This document shows, one piece after another, positions 1 through 7,531 of a stretch of DNA of 9,589 nucleotides. This DNA is from an uncultured Clostridia bacterium (lineage in GTDB: Bacteria > Bacillota > Clostridia > HGM11514). The notes beneath the pieces are model-generated. The model ran no database searches and had not been told where the DNA came from. It saw only the letters and a program-made list of their open reading frames with translations. Every line of letters begins with the position of its first letter. Positions within the stretch are counted from its first letter, which is position 1. The DNA is taken from assembly GCA_902478725.1 (NCBI GenBank), contig CABSMD010000083.1:1-9589 (forward strand). Direction: 5' to 3'. A program made the position numbers and the translations under genes.

Positions 1-12
1 CGCCGGACCGGG

Positions 13-249
13 CTATATAATATCGACAGAAACCTTTTTGCTCTCCCTGTTTGCAGCCGATTTCATAACCGTGCGCATCGCCTTGGCGATCCGTCCCTGC
101 TTGCCGATCACCTTGCCCATGTCGTCTTCGTGGACGCGAAGCTCCAGCGTAATCTCGCCGGCCTCCTTTTCGACCTCAGTCACGGTAACGTCATCGGGAT
201 GATCCACCAGCGCCTTTGCTATGACCAACAATAGTTCTTTCATAATCAT
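13..249 (-). CDS. khpA: KhpA, KH-domain RNA-binding protein (YlqC family)
   Basis: A 78-residue single KH-domain protein. Seen: the GKQG loop (the GxxG RNA-binding motif, residues 49-52) inside a stretch reading DMGKVIGKQGRIAKAMRT, with an acidic N-terminal helix and strand region (KELLLVIAKALVDHPDD) typical of the family. Known: KhpA proteins bind RNA, often with KhpB/Jag, and in Firmicutes are encoded between rpsP and rimM, exactly as here after rpsP. The length is normal for the family. There are two possible starts, ATG at 249 and ATG at 243. GGAAGG lies 5 nt before the first and 11 nt before the second, so the choice is not decided; many relatives begin at the MKELL position, which is the second ATG. 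The gene ends with TAG at 13-15, so it is complete. It is probably co-transcribed with rpsP. Confidence 0.93.
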   Translation of the reverse strand: MIMKELLLVIAKALVDHPDDVTVTEVEKEAGEITLELRVHEDDMGKVIGKQGRIAKAMRTVMKSAANRESKKVSVDII

Positions 250-293
250 CCATACCTTCCGGATAAAGTTTTCCCGCGCATTAATAGCGCAGG

Positions 294-320
294 GCCGTAT
301 CCAACGTAAGTGGATACGGC
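294..320 (-). repeat. Perfect inverted repeat between rpsP and khpA (10-bp stem, 7-nt loop)
   Basis: GCCGTATCCA at 294-303 and TGGATACGGC at 311-320 are exact reverse complements around a 7-nt loop. The hairpin begins 7 nt after the rpsP stop codon. No T-run follows on either strand, so it is not a normal intrinsic terminator. A processing or mRNA-stability element that separates rpsP and khpA expression is a reasonable inference. A smaller GCGC/GCGC repeat (276-279 and 287-290) follows it before khpA. Confidence 0.6.
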
Positions 321-327
321 GTAACAG

Positions 328-573
328 TCAGCCTATGATACCCTGCTTTTTAAGCAGCGCCTTTACCGTATCGGTCGGCTGTGCGCCGTTTTTCATCCAT
401 TTTGCAGCCTTTTCTCCGTCAATATTGACCTCGGCCGGATCGCAAAGCGGATTATAAGTACCGATCTCCTCGATAAACCTGCCGTCGCGCGGGTATCTGG
501 AGTCCGCTACCACTACCCTGTAAAACGGGGTCTTTTTTGCGCCCATTCTCTTTAACCTGATTTTAACCGCCAT
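328..573 (-). CDS. rpsP: 30S ribosomal protein S16
   Basis: An 81-residue protein with the S16 N-terminus [19 protein letters not shown], followed by [21 protein letters not shown] and the [19 protein letters not shown] segment. This matches bacterial S16 in order and length. S16 is an assembly protein of the small subunit that binds 16S rRNA. The ATG at 571-573 is preceded by a very strong Shine-Dalgarno AGGAGGTG (582-589, 8 nt upstream), as expected for a highly expressed ribosomal gene. It follows ffh after 61 bp and precedes khpA by 78 bp, the usual Firmicutes order. No internal oddities seen. Confidence 0.97.
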   Translation of the reverse strand: MAVKIRLKRMGAKKTPFYRVVVADSRYPRDGRFIEEIGTYNPLCDPAEVNIDGEKAAKWMKNGAQPTDTVKALLKKQGIIG

Positions 574-608
574 CGTATTTTCACCTCCTCTATGAAATCT
601 CTATAGCA

Positions 609-624
609 ACGCCCACTTGGGCGT
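609..624 (-). repeat. Short inverted repeat between ffh and rpsP
   Basis: ACGCCC (609-614) and GGGCGT (619-624) pair perfectly around a 4-nt loop, in the 61-bp gap between the ffh stop and the rpsP start. No T-run follows on the minus strand, so it is not a standard terminator. It could slow polymerase or mark a processing point; its function is unknown. Confidence 0.4.
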
Positions 625-634
625 GTATAAGCCT

Positions 635-1969
635 TTACATGAACGGGAACTTCATCTTTCCACGCTTCATCTTCTTGGGGTTGGAAAACTGTTTCATCAT
701 CTTACGCATCTGGTCGAATTGCTTGAGCAGCGCGTTGACGTCGCTTACCTTAACACCACTGCCGTTTGCAATCCGCAGTTTCCGACTGGAGTTGATAATG
801 CCGGGATTCTCCCGTTCCTCCGTCGTCATCGATTTGATGATCGCCCCCACCCGGTCAAGCTGTTTGTCGTCGATTTCCACACCGGCCAGCTTTTTTTTGT
901 CCACGCCGGGCATCATCTCCAAGATGGAGGAAAGCGGCCCCATGTCCTTCATCTGGTCCATCTGGTCTAAAAAGTCGTTCAGGGTGAAGCGCTCGGTTCG
1001 AAGCTTTTCCTCCATCTCCTGCGCCTTCTTCTCATCAAAAGCCTGCTCCGCCTTTTCAATCAGGGTGAGCACATCGCCCATCCCTAAAATCCGCGAGGCC
1101 ATCCGGTCGGGATAAAACACCTCCAGGTCGGAAAGCTTTTCACCCATACCGGCGTATTTGATCGGCCGACCCGTCACCGCCCGCACGGAAAGCGCCGCAC
1201 CGCCGCGGGTGTCGCCGTCGAGCTTGGTCAGGATGACCGCATCAATATCTAATTTTTCATGAAAACTCTCCGCCACGTTGACCGCGTCCTGCCCAGTCAT
1301 CGCGTCCACAGTCAATAAAATCTCCTGCGGCTTGAGCTCCTCCTTGAGCTGCAAAAGCTCATCCATCAACTGTTCGTCCACGTGAAGCCGCCCCGCCGTG
1401 TCAATGAGCAATACGTCGTTGAGGTTCGATTTGGCCCGCCGGAGCGCGTTTTTGGCGATCCCGACCACATCGGTAGACCCCTCCTCGGCGTACACCTCAA
1501 TGCCGAGCTGCCCGCCTACCACCTGTAGCTGCTTAACCGCAGCCGGGCGGTACACATCGCACGCCGCCAGCAACGGACGCTTCCCCTCTTTGCGCAGCAA
1601 GCCCGCGAGCTTCGCGCAGGTCGTGGTTTTGCCTGCGCCCTGCAAGCCTACCAGCATATACACGCTCGGCGGATTGGGAGAAAACGTGAGCTTCACCGGC
1701 TCCTCCCCCATCAGCTTGGTCAGCTCCTCCTTAACGATCTTGACCACATGCTGCCCCGGCGTGAGGCTTTCCAACACCTCCGCACCGACCGCGCGCTCGG
1801 ATACACTAGCAATAAACTGCTTGACGATCTTAAAATTAACATCCGCTTCCAATAACGCGAGCTTGACCTCGCGCATCGCGGCTTTGATATCGCTTTCATT
1901 CAGCTTGCCCTTTCCCCGCAGACGCTTAAAGGTCTGGGAGAGCTTATCGGCCAAACTCTCAAATGCCAT
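635..1969 (-). CDS. ffh: Signal recognition particle protein Ffh (SRP54 GTPase)
   Basis: A 444-residue protein with full SRP54 architecture. The N domain is about residues 1-95. The G domain follows, with the P-loop GLQGAGKTT (108-116), DVYRPAA (138-144), DTAGRL (190-195), TKLDGD (248-253) and GMGE (274-277). The methionine-rich M domain runs from about 295 and includes the RNA-binding signature SSRKLRIANGSG (394-405), ending in a Met/Lys-rich tail. Ffh binds 4.5S/SRP RNA and nascent signal sequences and docks with FtsY, also encoded in this window. I chose the ATG at 1969, giving MAFESLADKL, because this is the family N-terminus and GGAG lies 10 nt upstream. An in-frame start at 2029 would add 20 unrelated residues inside ylxM. 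It begins 7 nt after the ylxM stop, so translation is probably coupled. All key GTPase residues are present. Confidence 0.97.
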   Translation of the reverse strand: MAFESLADKLSQTFKRLRGKGKLNESDIKAAMREVKLALLEADVNFKIVKQFIASVSERAVGAEVLESLTPGQHVVKIVKEELTKLMGEEPVKLTFSPNPPSVYMLVGLQGAGKTTTCAKLAGLLRKEGKRPLLAACDVYRPAAVKQLQVVGGQLGIEVYAEEGSTDVVGIAKNALRRAKSNLNDVLLIDTAGRLHVDEQLMDELLQLKEELKPQEILLTVDAMTGQDAVNVAESFHEKLDIDAVILTKLDGDTRGGAALSVRAVTGRPIKYAGMGEKLSDLEVFYPDRMASRILGMGDVLTLIEKAEQAFDEKKAQEMEEKLRTERFTLNDFLDQMDQMKDMGPLSSILEMMPGVDKKKLAGVEIDDKQLDRVGAIIKSMTTEERENPGIINSSRKLRIANGSGVKVSDVNALLKQFDQMRKMMKQFSNPKKMKRGKMKFPFM

Positions 1970-1976
1970 ACTAGTC

Positions 1977-2339
1977 TCACTCCAAACTATCCGCCGTCTC
2001 GACGATCTGTTTTGCCAGCCCCACCACATCCGCGTTTATCACCGTATGCGCCGTTTCAATCCGCACGATCTCCCCGGCCAGCACCGCAATCTGCCTGAGC
2101 TTTTCTCCAAACGCCACCGTTCGCTTTGCCAATCCCAGACGTTCCTCATAATGGTACAGCTGCTTTTCCGCCCGTTTGATAATATCCAGCACCGCCTGGC
2201 GGGTCACATCGTAATGCTCGGTGATCTCAGCCAGCGACAGGTCTTCGTTATAATACAGGCTCAGGATGTCGGCCTGCTTGGGTGTCAGCAGGTTCTGGTA
2301 TGCGTCCAACAAAACACTGACGAAAAAATCCTTTTTCAT
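1977..2339 (-). CDS. ylxM: YlxM family helix-turn-helix protein, SRP-associated
   Basis: A 120-residue protein of the YlxM/p13 family (UPF0122). Seen: LLTPKQADILSLYYNEDLS near residues 17-35, and a sigma-like helix-turn-helix about 34-56 containing SLAEITEHYDVTRQAVLDII, then a helical C-terminal half. Known: members are encoded directly upstream of ffh, and some bind SRP components, so a role in modulating SRP is likely but not shown by sequence. I chose the ATG at 2339 (MKKDFF) because GAGG lies 9 nt upstream. The ATG at 2354 would add MRRYQ but has no Shine-Dalgarno and lies just beyond the T5 after the palindrome. The gene ends at TGA 1977-1979, overlapping the ffh ribosome-binding region. 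It is the first gene of the unit driven by the promoter at 2398-2426. Confidence 0.93.
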   Translation of the reverse strand: MKKDFFVSVLLDAYQNLLTPKQADILSLYYNEDLSLAEITEHYDVTRQAVLDIIKRAEKQLYHYEERLGLAKRTVAFGEKLRQIAVLAGEIVRIETAHTVINADVVGLAKQIVETADSLE

Positions 2340-2356
2340 CTGGTACCGCCTCATTT

Positions 2357-2395
2357 AAAAAGGTTTGTGTAAAGTGGACTCACTTTACACAAACC
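2357..2395 (-). terminator. Perfect 15-bp palindrome followed by T5: terminator or operator upstream of ylxM
   Basis: GGTTTGTGTAAAGTG (2362-2376) and CACTTTACACAAACC (2381-2395) are exact reverse complements around a 4-nt centre. On the minus strand the stem is followed at once by TTTTT (2361-2357). Read from the UPF0182 gene this has the form of an intrinsic terminator, although the stem is not especially GC-rich. The repeat also starts only 2 nt after the -10 box of the ylxM promoter, so it covers the likely transcription start and could equally be an operator for a dimeric repressor. The two roles are not exclusive. The symmetry is seen; both functions are inference. Confidence 0.65.
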
Positions 2396-2397
2396 AA

Positions 2398-2426
2398 ATT
2401 GTAATATACTTTTCACAGTTTGTCAA
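2398..2426 (-). promoter_or_regulatory. Sigma-A-type promoter for ylxM-ffh-rpsP-khpA
   Basis: On the minus strand there is a consensus -35 box TTGACA (2426-2421), a spacer of exactly 17 bp (2420-2404), and a -10 box TACAAT (2403-2398) that differs from TATAAT at one position. The spacer and surroundings are AT-rich against a GC-rich genome. Transcription would start near 2391, about 50 bp before the ylxM ATG. It is the best promoter I found in the window and makes ylxM onward an independent unit from smc-ftsY. Confidence 0.85.
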
Positions 2427-2434
2427 GGGGATTT

Positions 2435-2460
2435 GGCAAAATAATTGCACAATTATTGCC
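2435..2460 (-). repeat. AT-rich imperfect inverted repeat overlapping the UPF0182 stop codon
   Basis: AATAATTG (2440-2447) and CAATTATT (2450-2457) are perfect complements, flanked by GGC (2435-2437) and GCC (2458-2460), with a 2-nt bulge. The TAA stop of the UPF0182 gene (2453-2455) is inside one arm. As RNA it would be a weak stem with a short T-rich stretch after it, so at most a minor helper to the stronger hairpin at 2362-2395. Confidence 0.35.
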
Positions 2461-5218
2461 CGCCGCCCTGACTGTATTCATTGATCAGCTTGTCGAGTTC
2501 CTCCATCGCCGCGCCGAAATTCGTCCAGTCGCCGCTTGAAAGGTATCCCTTCATTTTGTTGTACTGCTCGGTGATCCGGCCAAGCTGCGTATCGCCGGAG
2601 GACGGCGCCTGTGTGCCAGAAGGCGTCTGGGGATCGGAAGGCTGCCCAGCCTGCTGGTTTTCGTTCCCGCCCGTCTGTCCGGATGGTACATAATCCGTAC
2701 CGAACAGCTTATTAAGCGCCTCCTCGACGGTCGGCTCCATCACAATAGTATCGCCGTAGCCCACGATCACCCGCTTGACCTCAGGCAAAGACGCCTGGTT
2801 CTGCGAGGTGATATAGACCGGCTCGACGTACAGAAGCGACTGCTCGATCGGGATGACGATCAGGTTGCCCCGAATGACGGTCGAACCGCCCTGCTTCCAC
2901 AGCGACATGTCGCGGGAGATCACGGGGTCGTTGTCAATCTTGTTCTCGATCTGCAATGGGCCGTACACGTTTTTGTCCTTGGGCATGTTGTATACCACCA
3001 TCTGCCCATAAGCGTCCCCCTCGGAGCGTACACCCAGCCACGCCACCATGTTGTCGCGGTTGGTAAGGGTGTAGGGGATCATCAGCACCATTTCCTCCTT
3101 GTCCTCCCCGATGTTGTTGAGGTTGACAAGGTTATAATATGGCTCGATCTCCACGATGGTTTCATCCCCGAAATACTTCTGCTTGGCAAACGCCCACAGG
3201 TCGTTCTTAGTGTAGAAAGTCTCCGGGTTTTGGATATGGTACTTGCGGTACATCGCCGCCTGGATTTTAAAGATATACTCCGGATAGCGGGTGTGCTCCA
3301 TGATATTCGCCGGCAGTCCTCCCTGCTCGAACAGAGTGGGGTAGATTTTCTGGTAGGTCTTGACCAGCGGATCGTCGCCATCCATGATATAGAACTTCAC
3401 CTCGCCGCTGTAGGCATCCACCGTGGCTTTGGCCGAGTTTCTGATATAGTTGGCGGAATAAAGGTCTTCGTCGATCTCACCGATATTCTGTGCGTAAGGG
3501 TAATCGGCTGTATAGGTATAGGCGTCGATGATCCATTTTAAGCCGCCATTTCCGTCGACAATGATATAAGGATCGTTGTCATAATGGAAAAACGGTGCGA
3601 TCTTTTTGACACGCTCGGTGACATTACGGTTGATCAGCATCCTGCTGTCCCCCTCAATCACGTCGGAGATCAGCATCTTCCAGTCACCGTACCGGATGGA
3701 ATAGATCAGCCGGTTCAAAAAGTTCATTTTCAGCCCCGCGTCGCCCTCATAACGGTAATTCTCATCGTTTTGGCCGGAAGCATAGTCAAACTCATCCTGC
3801 TTGGCTTTGACAAAGACATAGTCATTGGTGCTCTCGCCGTAATAGATACGCGGCTGCGTCACTTCCGGCACACCGAGCTGGGATTGGGGCGGAATGTCTT
3901 TGATATAAAACTCCGGCTGCCCCTGCGTGGTCACCTCGTTGAGCGGGTTCATCACCACGCCGAAGCCATGGGTGAACCGAAATTTTTCGTTGATATAGGA
4001 TTTGGCGGTCGGGTCGAGCTTGTTTTTGGCAATCTCACGTGCCGCCAGGCCGACAGCCGTTTCCCGCCCATTGATTTTGTAGCGGGCAATATCAAAGTCG
4101 TTGAAGGTATAGTAATTGCGGATCGCCTGCAGCTGGTTGATGACCGTAAGCGACGCCTGGGTATCGATGATACGGATGTTGTCAATCGTCCCCTGGTGCT
4201 TTTCTAAGTCGGCGGCGGTCAGTGTGTTATCCGCCGCAAACTCATCCGATACGATGTCGTTTAAGTCATACGCCGCCCGCGTCGCCTCGATGTTATAGCC
4301 CAGATACTGCTTCTCCAGCGCGATCTCGTTCGGCTTGACCCAGACGGTCTGCACCACAGAGGCAACCAGCACTACCACAAAAGCCAGGGCCGGGTACACC
4401 GCCATCACCACAAGCGGCTTGATAATCTTGCCCCGAAACAGCAGTATCATAGCAACCACGACCAGAGCCAACAGCAGGAACGGCACGATCCGGTAATACA
4501 GCAAATTGACGTTTGTTTCGGTAAAGCCCGCGCCACGCACCTCGCCGATCGAGGAATACAGGATGTTTTCCGCTTGAAACTTGTAGCTGACCGCCTTGAG
4601 CAGAAAGAACACCGAAATATTGATGATGTTGTGCAGCATAACCGGCTTCTGCCGGAATACACCGCCCAGATCGCCTTCAAAGGTGCGGTTGTACAGCAAA
4701 AAATAAGCGATCGCCGTCACCACGGTCAGCAGCAACCAGACGGTGGTCAGCGCGCTCAGCGCCGTCATCCAGAACGGACGCTGGAAGATGTAATAACCAA
4801 TGTCCTGCGAAAAAACCGGATCGGTTATCCCAAACTGTGTCGCGTTGGCAAACATCAGGTATTTCTGATACAACAGGCTCTTCATCCCTGTCCCCGTAAG
4901 CAGGGCAAGGATCAGCGACAGCACGATGCTCACCCAGTTGCGGTTGATGAAAAGCTCGGTCATCCCTACCGCGGTGCTCACACGCTTGACGATCCGCATA
5001 GTCAGGTAGAACAACAAAAACGCCAGTGCGAAGGAAACCACCTGGGTGATGATCATTACCCCAAAATTCGTCCAGAACACCGGAACATACTGCTCTCCGA
5101 TCTCACGCATCTCCACATACTGAAAGTAATAGTCCGCAAAGCTTGCAATCAGTATTACCAGCAGGAGCACTGCCAAAAACAATTTGATCCAAAACCCTTT
5201 TTTACCGCTTAGTCCCAT
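2453..5218 (-). CDS. UPF0182 family large membrane protein
   Basis: A 921-residue protein of the UPF0182 family (COG1615), whose biochemical role is unknown. Seen: about seven hydrophobic segments in the first third (roughly residues 11-28, 54-75, 95-110, 155-176, 197-210, 240-261 and 266-292). These are followed by the family hallmark VKPNEIALEKQYLGYNIEATR (294-314; the conserved PNE, E and TR residues are present) and a soluble region of about 550 residues, probably outside the cell. The C-terminus has a Gln/Pro/Ser/Gly-rich linker (about 846-878) and a short helical tail (about 880-916). The length is typical of the family. I chose the ATG at 5218 because AAGGAG lies 6 nt upstream; a start at 5248 would add 10 residues with no such site. 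Its place between ftsY and ylxM is unusual, and nothing in it links it to SRP. Confidence 0.92.
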   Translation of the reverse strand: MGLSGKKGFWIKLFLAVLLLVILIASFADYYFQYVEMREIGEQYVPVFWTNFGVMIITQVVSFALAFLLFYLTMRIVKRVSTAVGMTELFINRNWVSIVLSLILALLTGTGMKSLLYQKYLMFANATQFGITDPVFSQDIGYYIFQRPFWMTALSALTTVWLLLTVVTAIAYFLLYNRTFEGDLGGVFRQKPVMLHNIINISVFFLLKAVSYKFQAENILYSSIGEVRGAGFTETNVNLLYYRIVPFLLLALVVVAMILLFRGKIIKPLVVMAVYPALAFVVVLVASVVQTVWVKPNEIALEKQYLGYNIEATRAAYDLNDIVSDEFAADNTLTAADLEKHQGTIDNIRIIDTQASLTVINQLQAIRNYYTFNDFDIARYKINGRETAVGLAAREIAKNKLDPTAKSYINEKFRFTHGFGVVMNPLNEVTTQGQPEFYIKDIPPQSQLGVPEVTQPRIYYGESTNDYVFVKAKQDEFDYASGQNDENYRYEGDAGLKMNFLNRLIYSIRYGDWKMLISDVIEGDSRMLINRNVTERVKKIAPFFHYDNDPYIIVDGNGGLKWIIDAYTYTADYPYAQNIGEIDEDLYSANYIRNSAKATVDAYSGEVKFYIMDGDDPLVKTYQKIYPTLFEQGGLPANIMEHTRYPEYIFKIQAAMYRKYHIQNPETFYTKNDLWAFAKQKYFGDETIVEIEPYYNLVNLNNIGEDKEEMVLMIPYTLTNRDNMVAWLGVRSEGDAYGQMVVYNMPKDKNVYGPLQIENKIDNDPVISRDMSLWKQGGSTVIRGNLIVIPIEQSLLYVEPVYITSQNQASLPEVKRVIVGYGDTIVMEPTVEEALNKLFGTDYVPSGQTGGNENQQAGQPSDPQTPSGTQAPSSGDTQLGRITEQYNKMKGYLSSGDWTNFGAAMEELDKLINEYSQGGGQ

Positions 5219-5233
5219 ATAAAACTCCTTTCC

Positions 5234-5246
5234 GCCCCAGCGGGGC
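5234..5246 (-). repeat. Small GC hairpin just before the UPF0182 ribosome-binding site
   Basis: GCCCC (5234-5238) and GGGGC (5242-5246) pair around a 3-nt loop. On the minus strand the hairpin ends 3 nt before AAGGAG (5230-5225). It does not include the ribosome-binding site and lacks a following T-run. The rest of the 99-bp gap between ftsY and this gene shows no convincing promoter or terminator to my eye, so the two genes may be co-transcribed. Confidence 0.3.
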
Positions 5247-5317
5247 AAAAACGTTTCGACATCTTAGAGACAAATCCCTATACAAGCAATGCCGAATCAA
5301 TATGCACGTTTGCGAAC

Positions 5318-6226
5318 CTATTCAAACAACGCGTCGGTGAACTCCCGCGCGTTGAAATATTGCAGGTCGTCGATCCCCTCACCCACGCCAACCAGCTTAA
5401 CAGGGATTTGCTGCTCGGCGCTGATGGCGATAATCACGCCGCCCTTGGCCGTGCCGTCGAGCTTGGTCAGCACAATGCCGGTAATGTCCGCCGTATCCGC
5501 AAACAGCTTGGCCTGCGACAGCGCGTTCTGACCGGTCGAAGCGTCCAGCACCAGCAGTACCTCACGGGAGGCTCCGGGAAGCTCCCGTTCAATGATACGG
5601 AACATCTTATTAAGCTCGTTCATAAGGTTGGCCTTGTTGTGCAAACGTCCGGCGGTGTCGCAGATCAAAACATCGGCATTTCGGGACTTGGCGGCGCACA
5701 CCGCATCGTAGACCACCGCGCCGGGGTCTGCGCCCTCCTGATGGCGAATCATGTCCACTCCAGCGCGCCCGGCCCAGATGTCAAGCTGGTCGATCGCCGC
5801 CGCGCGGAAGGTATCCCCCGCAGCAAGCATCACCCGTTTGCCCTCGTTCTTCAAAAGGGCGGCCAGCTTGCCGATGGTGGTGGTCTTGCCGACCCCATTC
5901 ACCCCAATCACCAAAATAACCGCCGGCTTGGTGTCCAGCCTCAGTTCCTGATCGTTTTCGGACAGAATCCGGCAGATGATCTCCTTGAGCTCGTCTTTTA
6001 GCGCCTCACCATCCGTAATCTTTTTTTCCTTGGCAGCAGCGCGCAGCTCCTCAATGATCTGCATGGAGGTGTTAATCCCCACATCGGCGGTCACCAGCGT
6101 TTCTTCCAGCTCTTCATAGAGCTCCTCGTCAATCTTTTGGAAGGTTTTGAAGATATCATCCACCCGCTGTGAAAAGTTATCCCGCGTTTTGGTCAATCCC
6201 TGTTTCAGCTTATCAAAAAAGCCCAA
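5318..6226 (-). CDS. ftsY: Signal recognition particle receptor FtsY
   Basis: A 302-residue SRP receptor GTPase in the short form lacking a long acidic A domain, as is common in Firmicutes. Domains: a short N-terminal helix ([18 protein letters not shown]), the N domain to about 95, then the G domain with P-loop GVNGVGKTT (108-116), DTFRAAA (138-144), DTAGRL (190-195), [10 protein letters not shown] (254-263) and [12 protein letters not shown] (280-291). It docks the Ffh-ribosome complex at the membrane and the two GTPases activate each other. The start is TTG at 6226, chosen because it gives the family N-terminus and GGAG (6236-6239) lies 9 nt upstream. It begins 30 bp after the smc stop, so the two are in one operon. 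All GTPase motifs are intact; the gene ends with TAG. Confidence 0.96.
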   Translation of the reverse strand: MGFFDKLKQGLTKTRDNFSQRVDDIFKTFQKIDEELYEELEETLVTADVGINTSMQIIEELRAAAKEKKITDGEALKDELKEIICRILSENDQELRLDTKPAVILVIGVNGVGKTTTIGKLAALLKNEGKRVMLAAGDTFRAAAIDQLDIWAGRAGVDMIRHQEGADPGAVVYDAVCAAKSRNADVLICDTAGRLHNKANLMNELNKMFRIIERELPGASREVLLVLDASTGQNALSQAKLFADTADITGIVLTKLDGTAKGGVIIAISAEQQIPVKLVGVGEGIDDLQYFNAREFTDALFE

Positions 6227-6256
6227 TGCAATCCACTCCGTTCTATTTTGTTTCTC

Positions 6257-7531
6257 TTATCGTCCTGCCCGCTCCAATTCGTCGATATTCAGCTCAATCA
6301 GCCGTGAAATTCCTTTTTGCTGCATGGTCACGCCGTACAGCCGGTCGGCCGCCTCCATCGTGCCGTGACGGTGGGTTACAACGATGAACTGGGTTTTATC
6401 ATTTATTTTTTTCAAATAATCCGCAAAGCGGTATACGTTGACATCATCCAGCGCGGCCTCAATCTCGTCAAAGATACAAAACGGCGCCGGCCGCGTCTTG
6501 ATAATCGCAAACAATATGGCAATGGCGCACAGCGCCTTTTCGCCCCCTGAAAGCAGCATTAGATTTTGCAGCTTTTTACCCGGCGGCTGTACGTCGATCT
6601 CCACTCCACTCTCCAGCACGTCTGAGGGGTCGGACAGCCGAAGTGTCGCGCTGCCGCCGCCAAACAGTTCCCGGAAGGTTTCCATGAAATACAGGTTGAT
6701 AACCTTAAATTGCTCGGAAAAGATCGTTTTCATCAAGCCTTGCATCTCCTTGATAATCTTTTCCAGCGACTCCTTCGCCTGGGTTAGGTCCTCGCGCTGT
6801 GTGCTCAAAAACTCATACCGTTCCGACACACGCTTATACTCCTCGATCGCGTCGATATTAATATTGCCCAAAGAAGCGATTTCACTCTTTAACTGGTTAA
6901 TTTCCTTCTGCGCCTTTGCGGTACTTCCAATATCGGTCTTGTACTCCATCGCGGTCGTAACCGTGAGAGAATACTCCTCCCACAAGCGGTTGATGATCGC
7001 GTCGATCTCAAGCTCGGCCTTTTCTTTTTTGTTCTCGATCCTGCCGTATTCCTGCTGTAACAATAAGAGCTGCTCGCGCTTGTCTTTCATGAGCGCTTGT
7101 TTTTCCAGCACCTGCTCCTGAACCGTTTTTTTCCGTCCGACCAGTTCCTCCAGGCGCGCCTTTTTCTGCCCGATCTCCTCGCGGATTTCTTCCATCTGCT
7201 GCTGTTTGAAAGCGATGTCGGAATTTAAGTCTTCATTTTTATCGTCAAACTCCTCAATCTGCTTTTGCTTATTGTCGATCTGCGTGGTGTCATAGGTGAT
7301 CTGTGCGCGCATCGTGTTTAAGCGTTCCTGCTCGATTTCTATGTTCTTATTGGTATCCAAAAGCTCCATTTTCATACGGTTGAGACCATCGGCAGCCGCT
7401 TCGCGCCGGGCGGTGGCCTCCTCACCGTTCGCAAGCAAGGCTTGCAGACGCCGTTCCAGTTCTTCCGCCTTTTCCTCCGCGGCGGACAGCTCCTGCTCCT
7501 TTGCCCCGCTTTGCTCCTGCATTTCGCTCAT
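6257..7531 (-). CDS. smc: SMC chromosome-condensation ATPase, C-terminal part (frame-shifted piece)
   Basis: The C-terminal part of SMC; 424 residues from the first ATG in this frame, with SMC-like coding continuing upstream to about 7678. Seen from that ATG: a long coiled coil (to about 260), then the C-terminal ATPase half with FGGGSATLRL (290-299), the ABC signature LSGGE (327-331), Walker B PFCIFDEIEAALDD (350-363; D355, E356) and THRHGTME (386-393). These complete the ATPase head with the Walker A of the N-terminal piece. Upstream of the ATG the same frame reads [15 protein letters not shown] and other heptad-like sequence, so the ATG is not the real start; no Shine-Dalgarno precedes it. 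As assembled, this part would not be made as one chain with the N-terminal part. It ends with TAA, 30 bp before ftsY. Confidence 0.9.
   Translation of the reverse strand: MSEMQEQSGAKEQELSAAEEKAEELERRLQALLANGEEATARREAAADGLNRMKMELLDTNKNIEIEQERLNTMRAQITYDTTQIDNKQKQIEEFDDKNEDLNSDIAFKQQQMEEIREEIGQKKARLEELVGRKKTVQEQVLEKQALMKDKREQLLLLQQEYGRIENKKEKAELEIDAIINRLWEEYSLTVTTAMEYKTDIGSTAKAQKEINQLKSEIASLGNINIDAIEEYKRVSERYEFLSTQREDLTQAKESLEKIIKEMQGLMKTIFSEQFKVINLYFMETFRELFGGGSATLRLSDPSDVLESGVEIDVQPPGKKLQNLMLLSGGEKALCAIAILFAIIKTRPAPFCIFDEIEAALDDVNVYRFADYLKKINDKTQFIVVTHRHGTMEAADRLYGVTMQQKGISRLIELNIDELERAGR

Noticed and set aside
1970..2029. 20-residue N-terminal extension of Ffh
   Set aside because: The extension overlaps ylxM and has no family match, while MAFESLADKL with GGAG upstream is the normal Ffh start.
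1398..2372. Long open frame on the plus strand (324 codons) over ffh and ylxM
   Set aside because: It is the antisense shadow of two clearly recognised genes; the translation is low-complexity Ser/Leu/Pro-rich with no family resemblance.
3584..5212. Plus-strand open frames of about 200 codons opposite the UPF0182 gene
   Set aside because: They are shadows produced by GC-rich codons of the real gene; no ribosome-binding site and no recognisable domain.
5219..5317. Promoter or terminator in the ftsY to UPF0182 gap
   Set aside because: A TATAGG-like box near 5280 lacks a -35 box at proper spacing, and no hairpin with a T-run follows ftsY.
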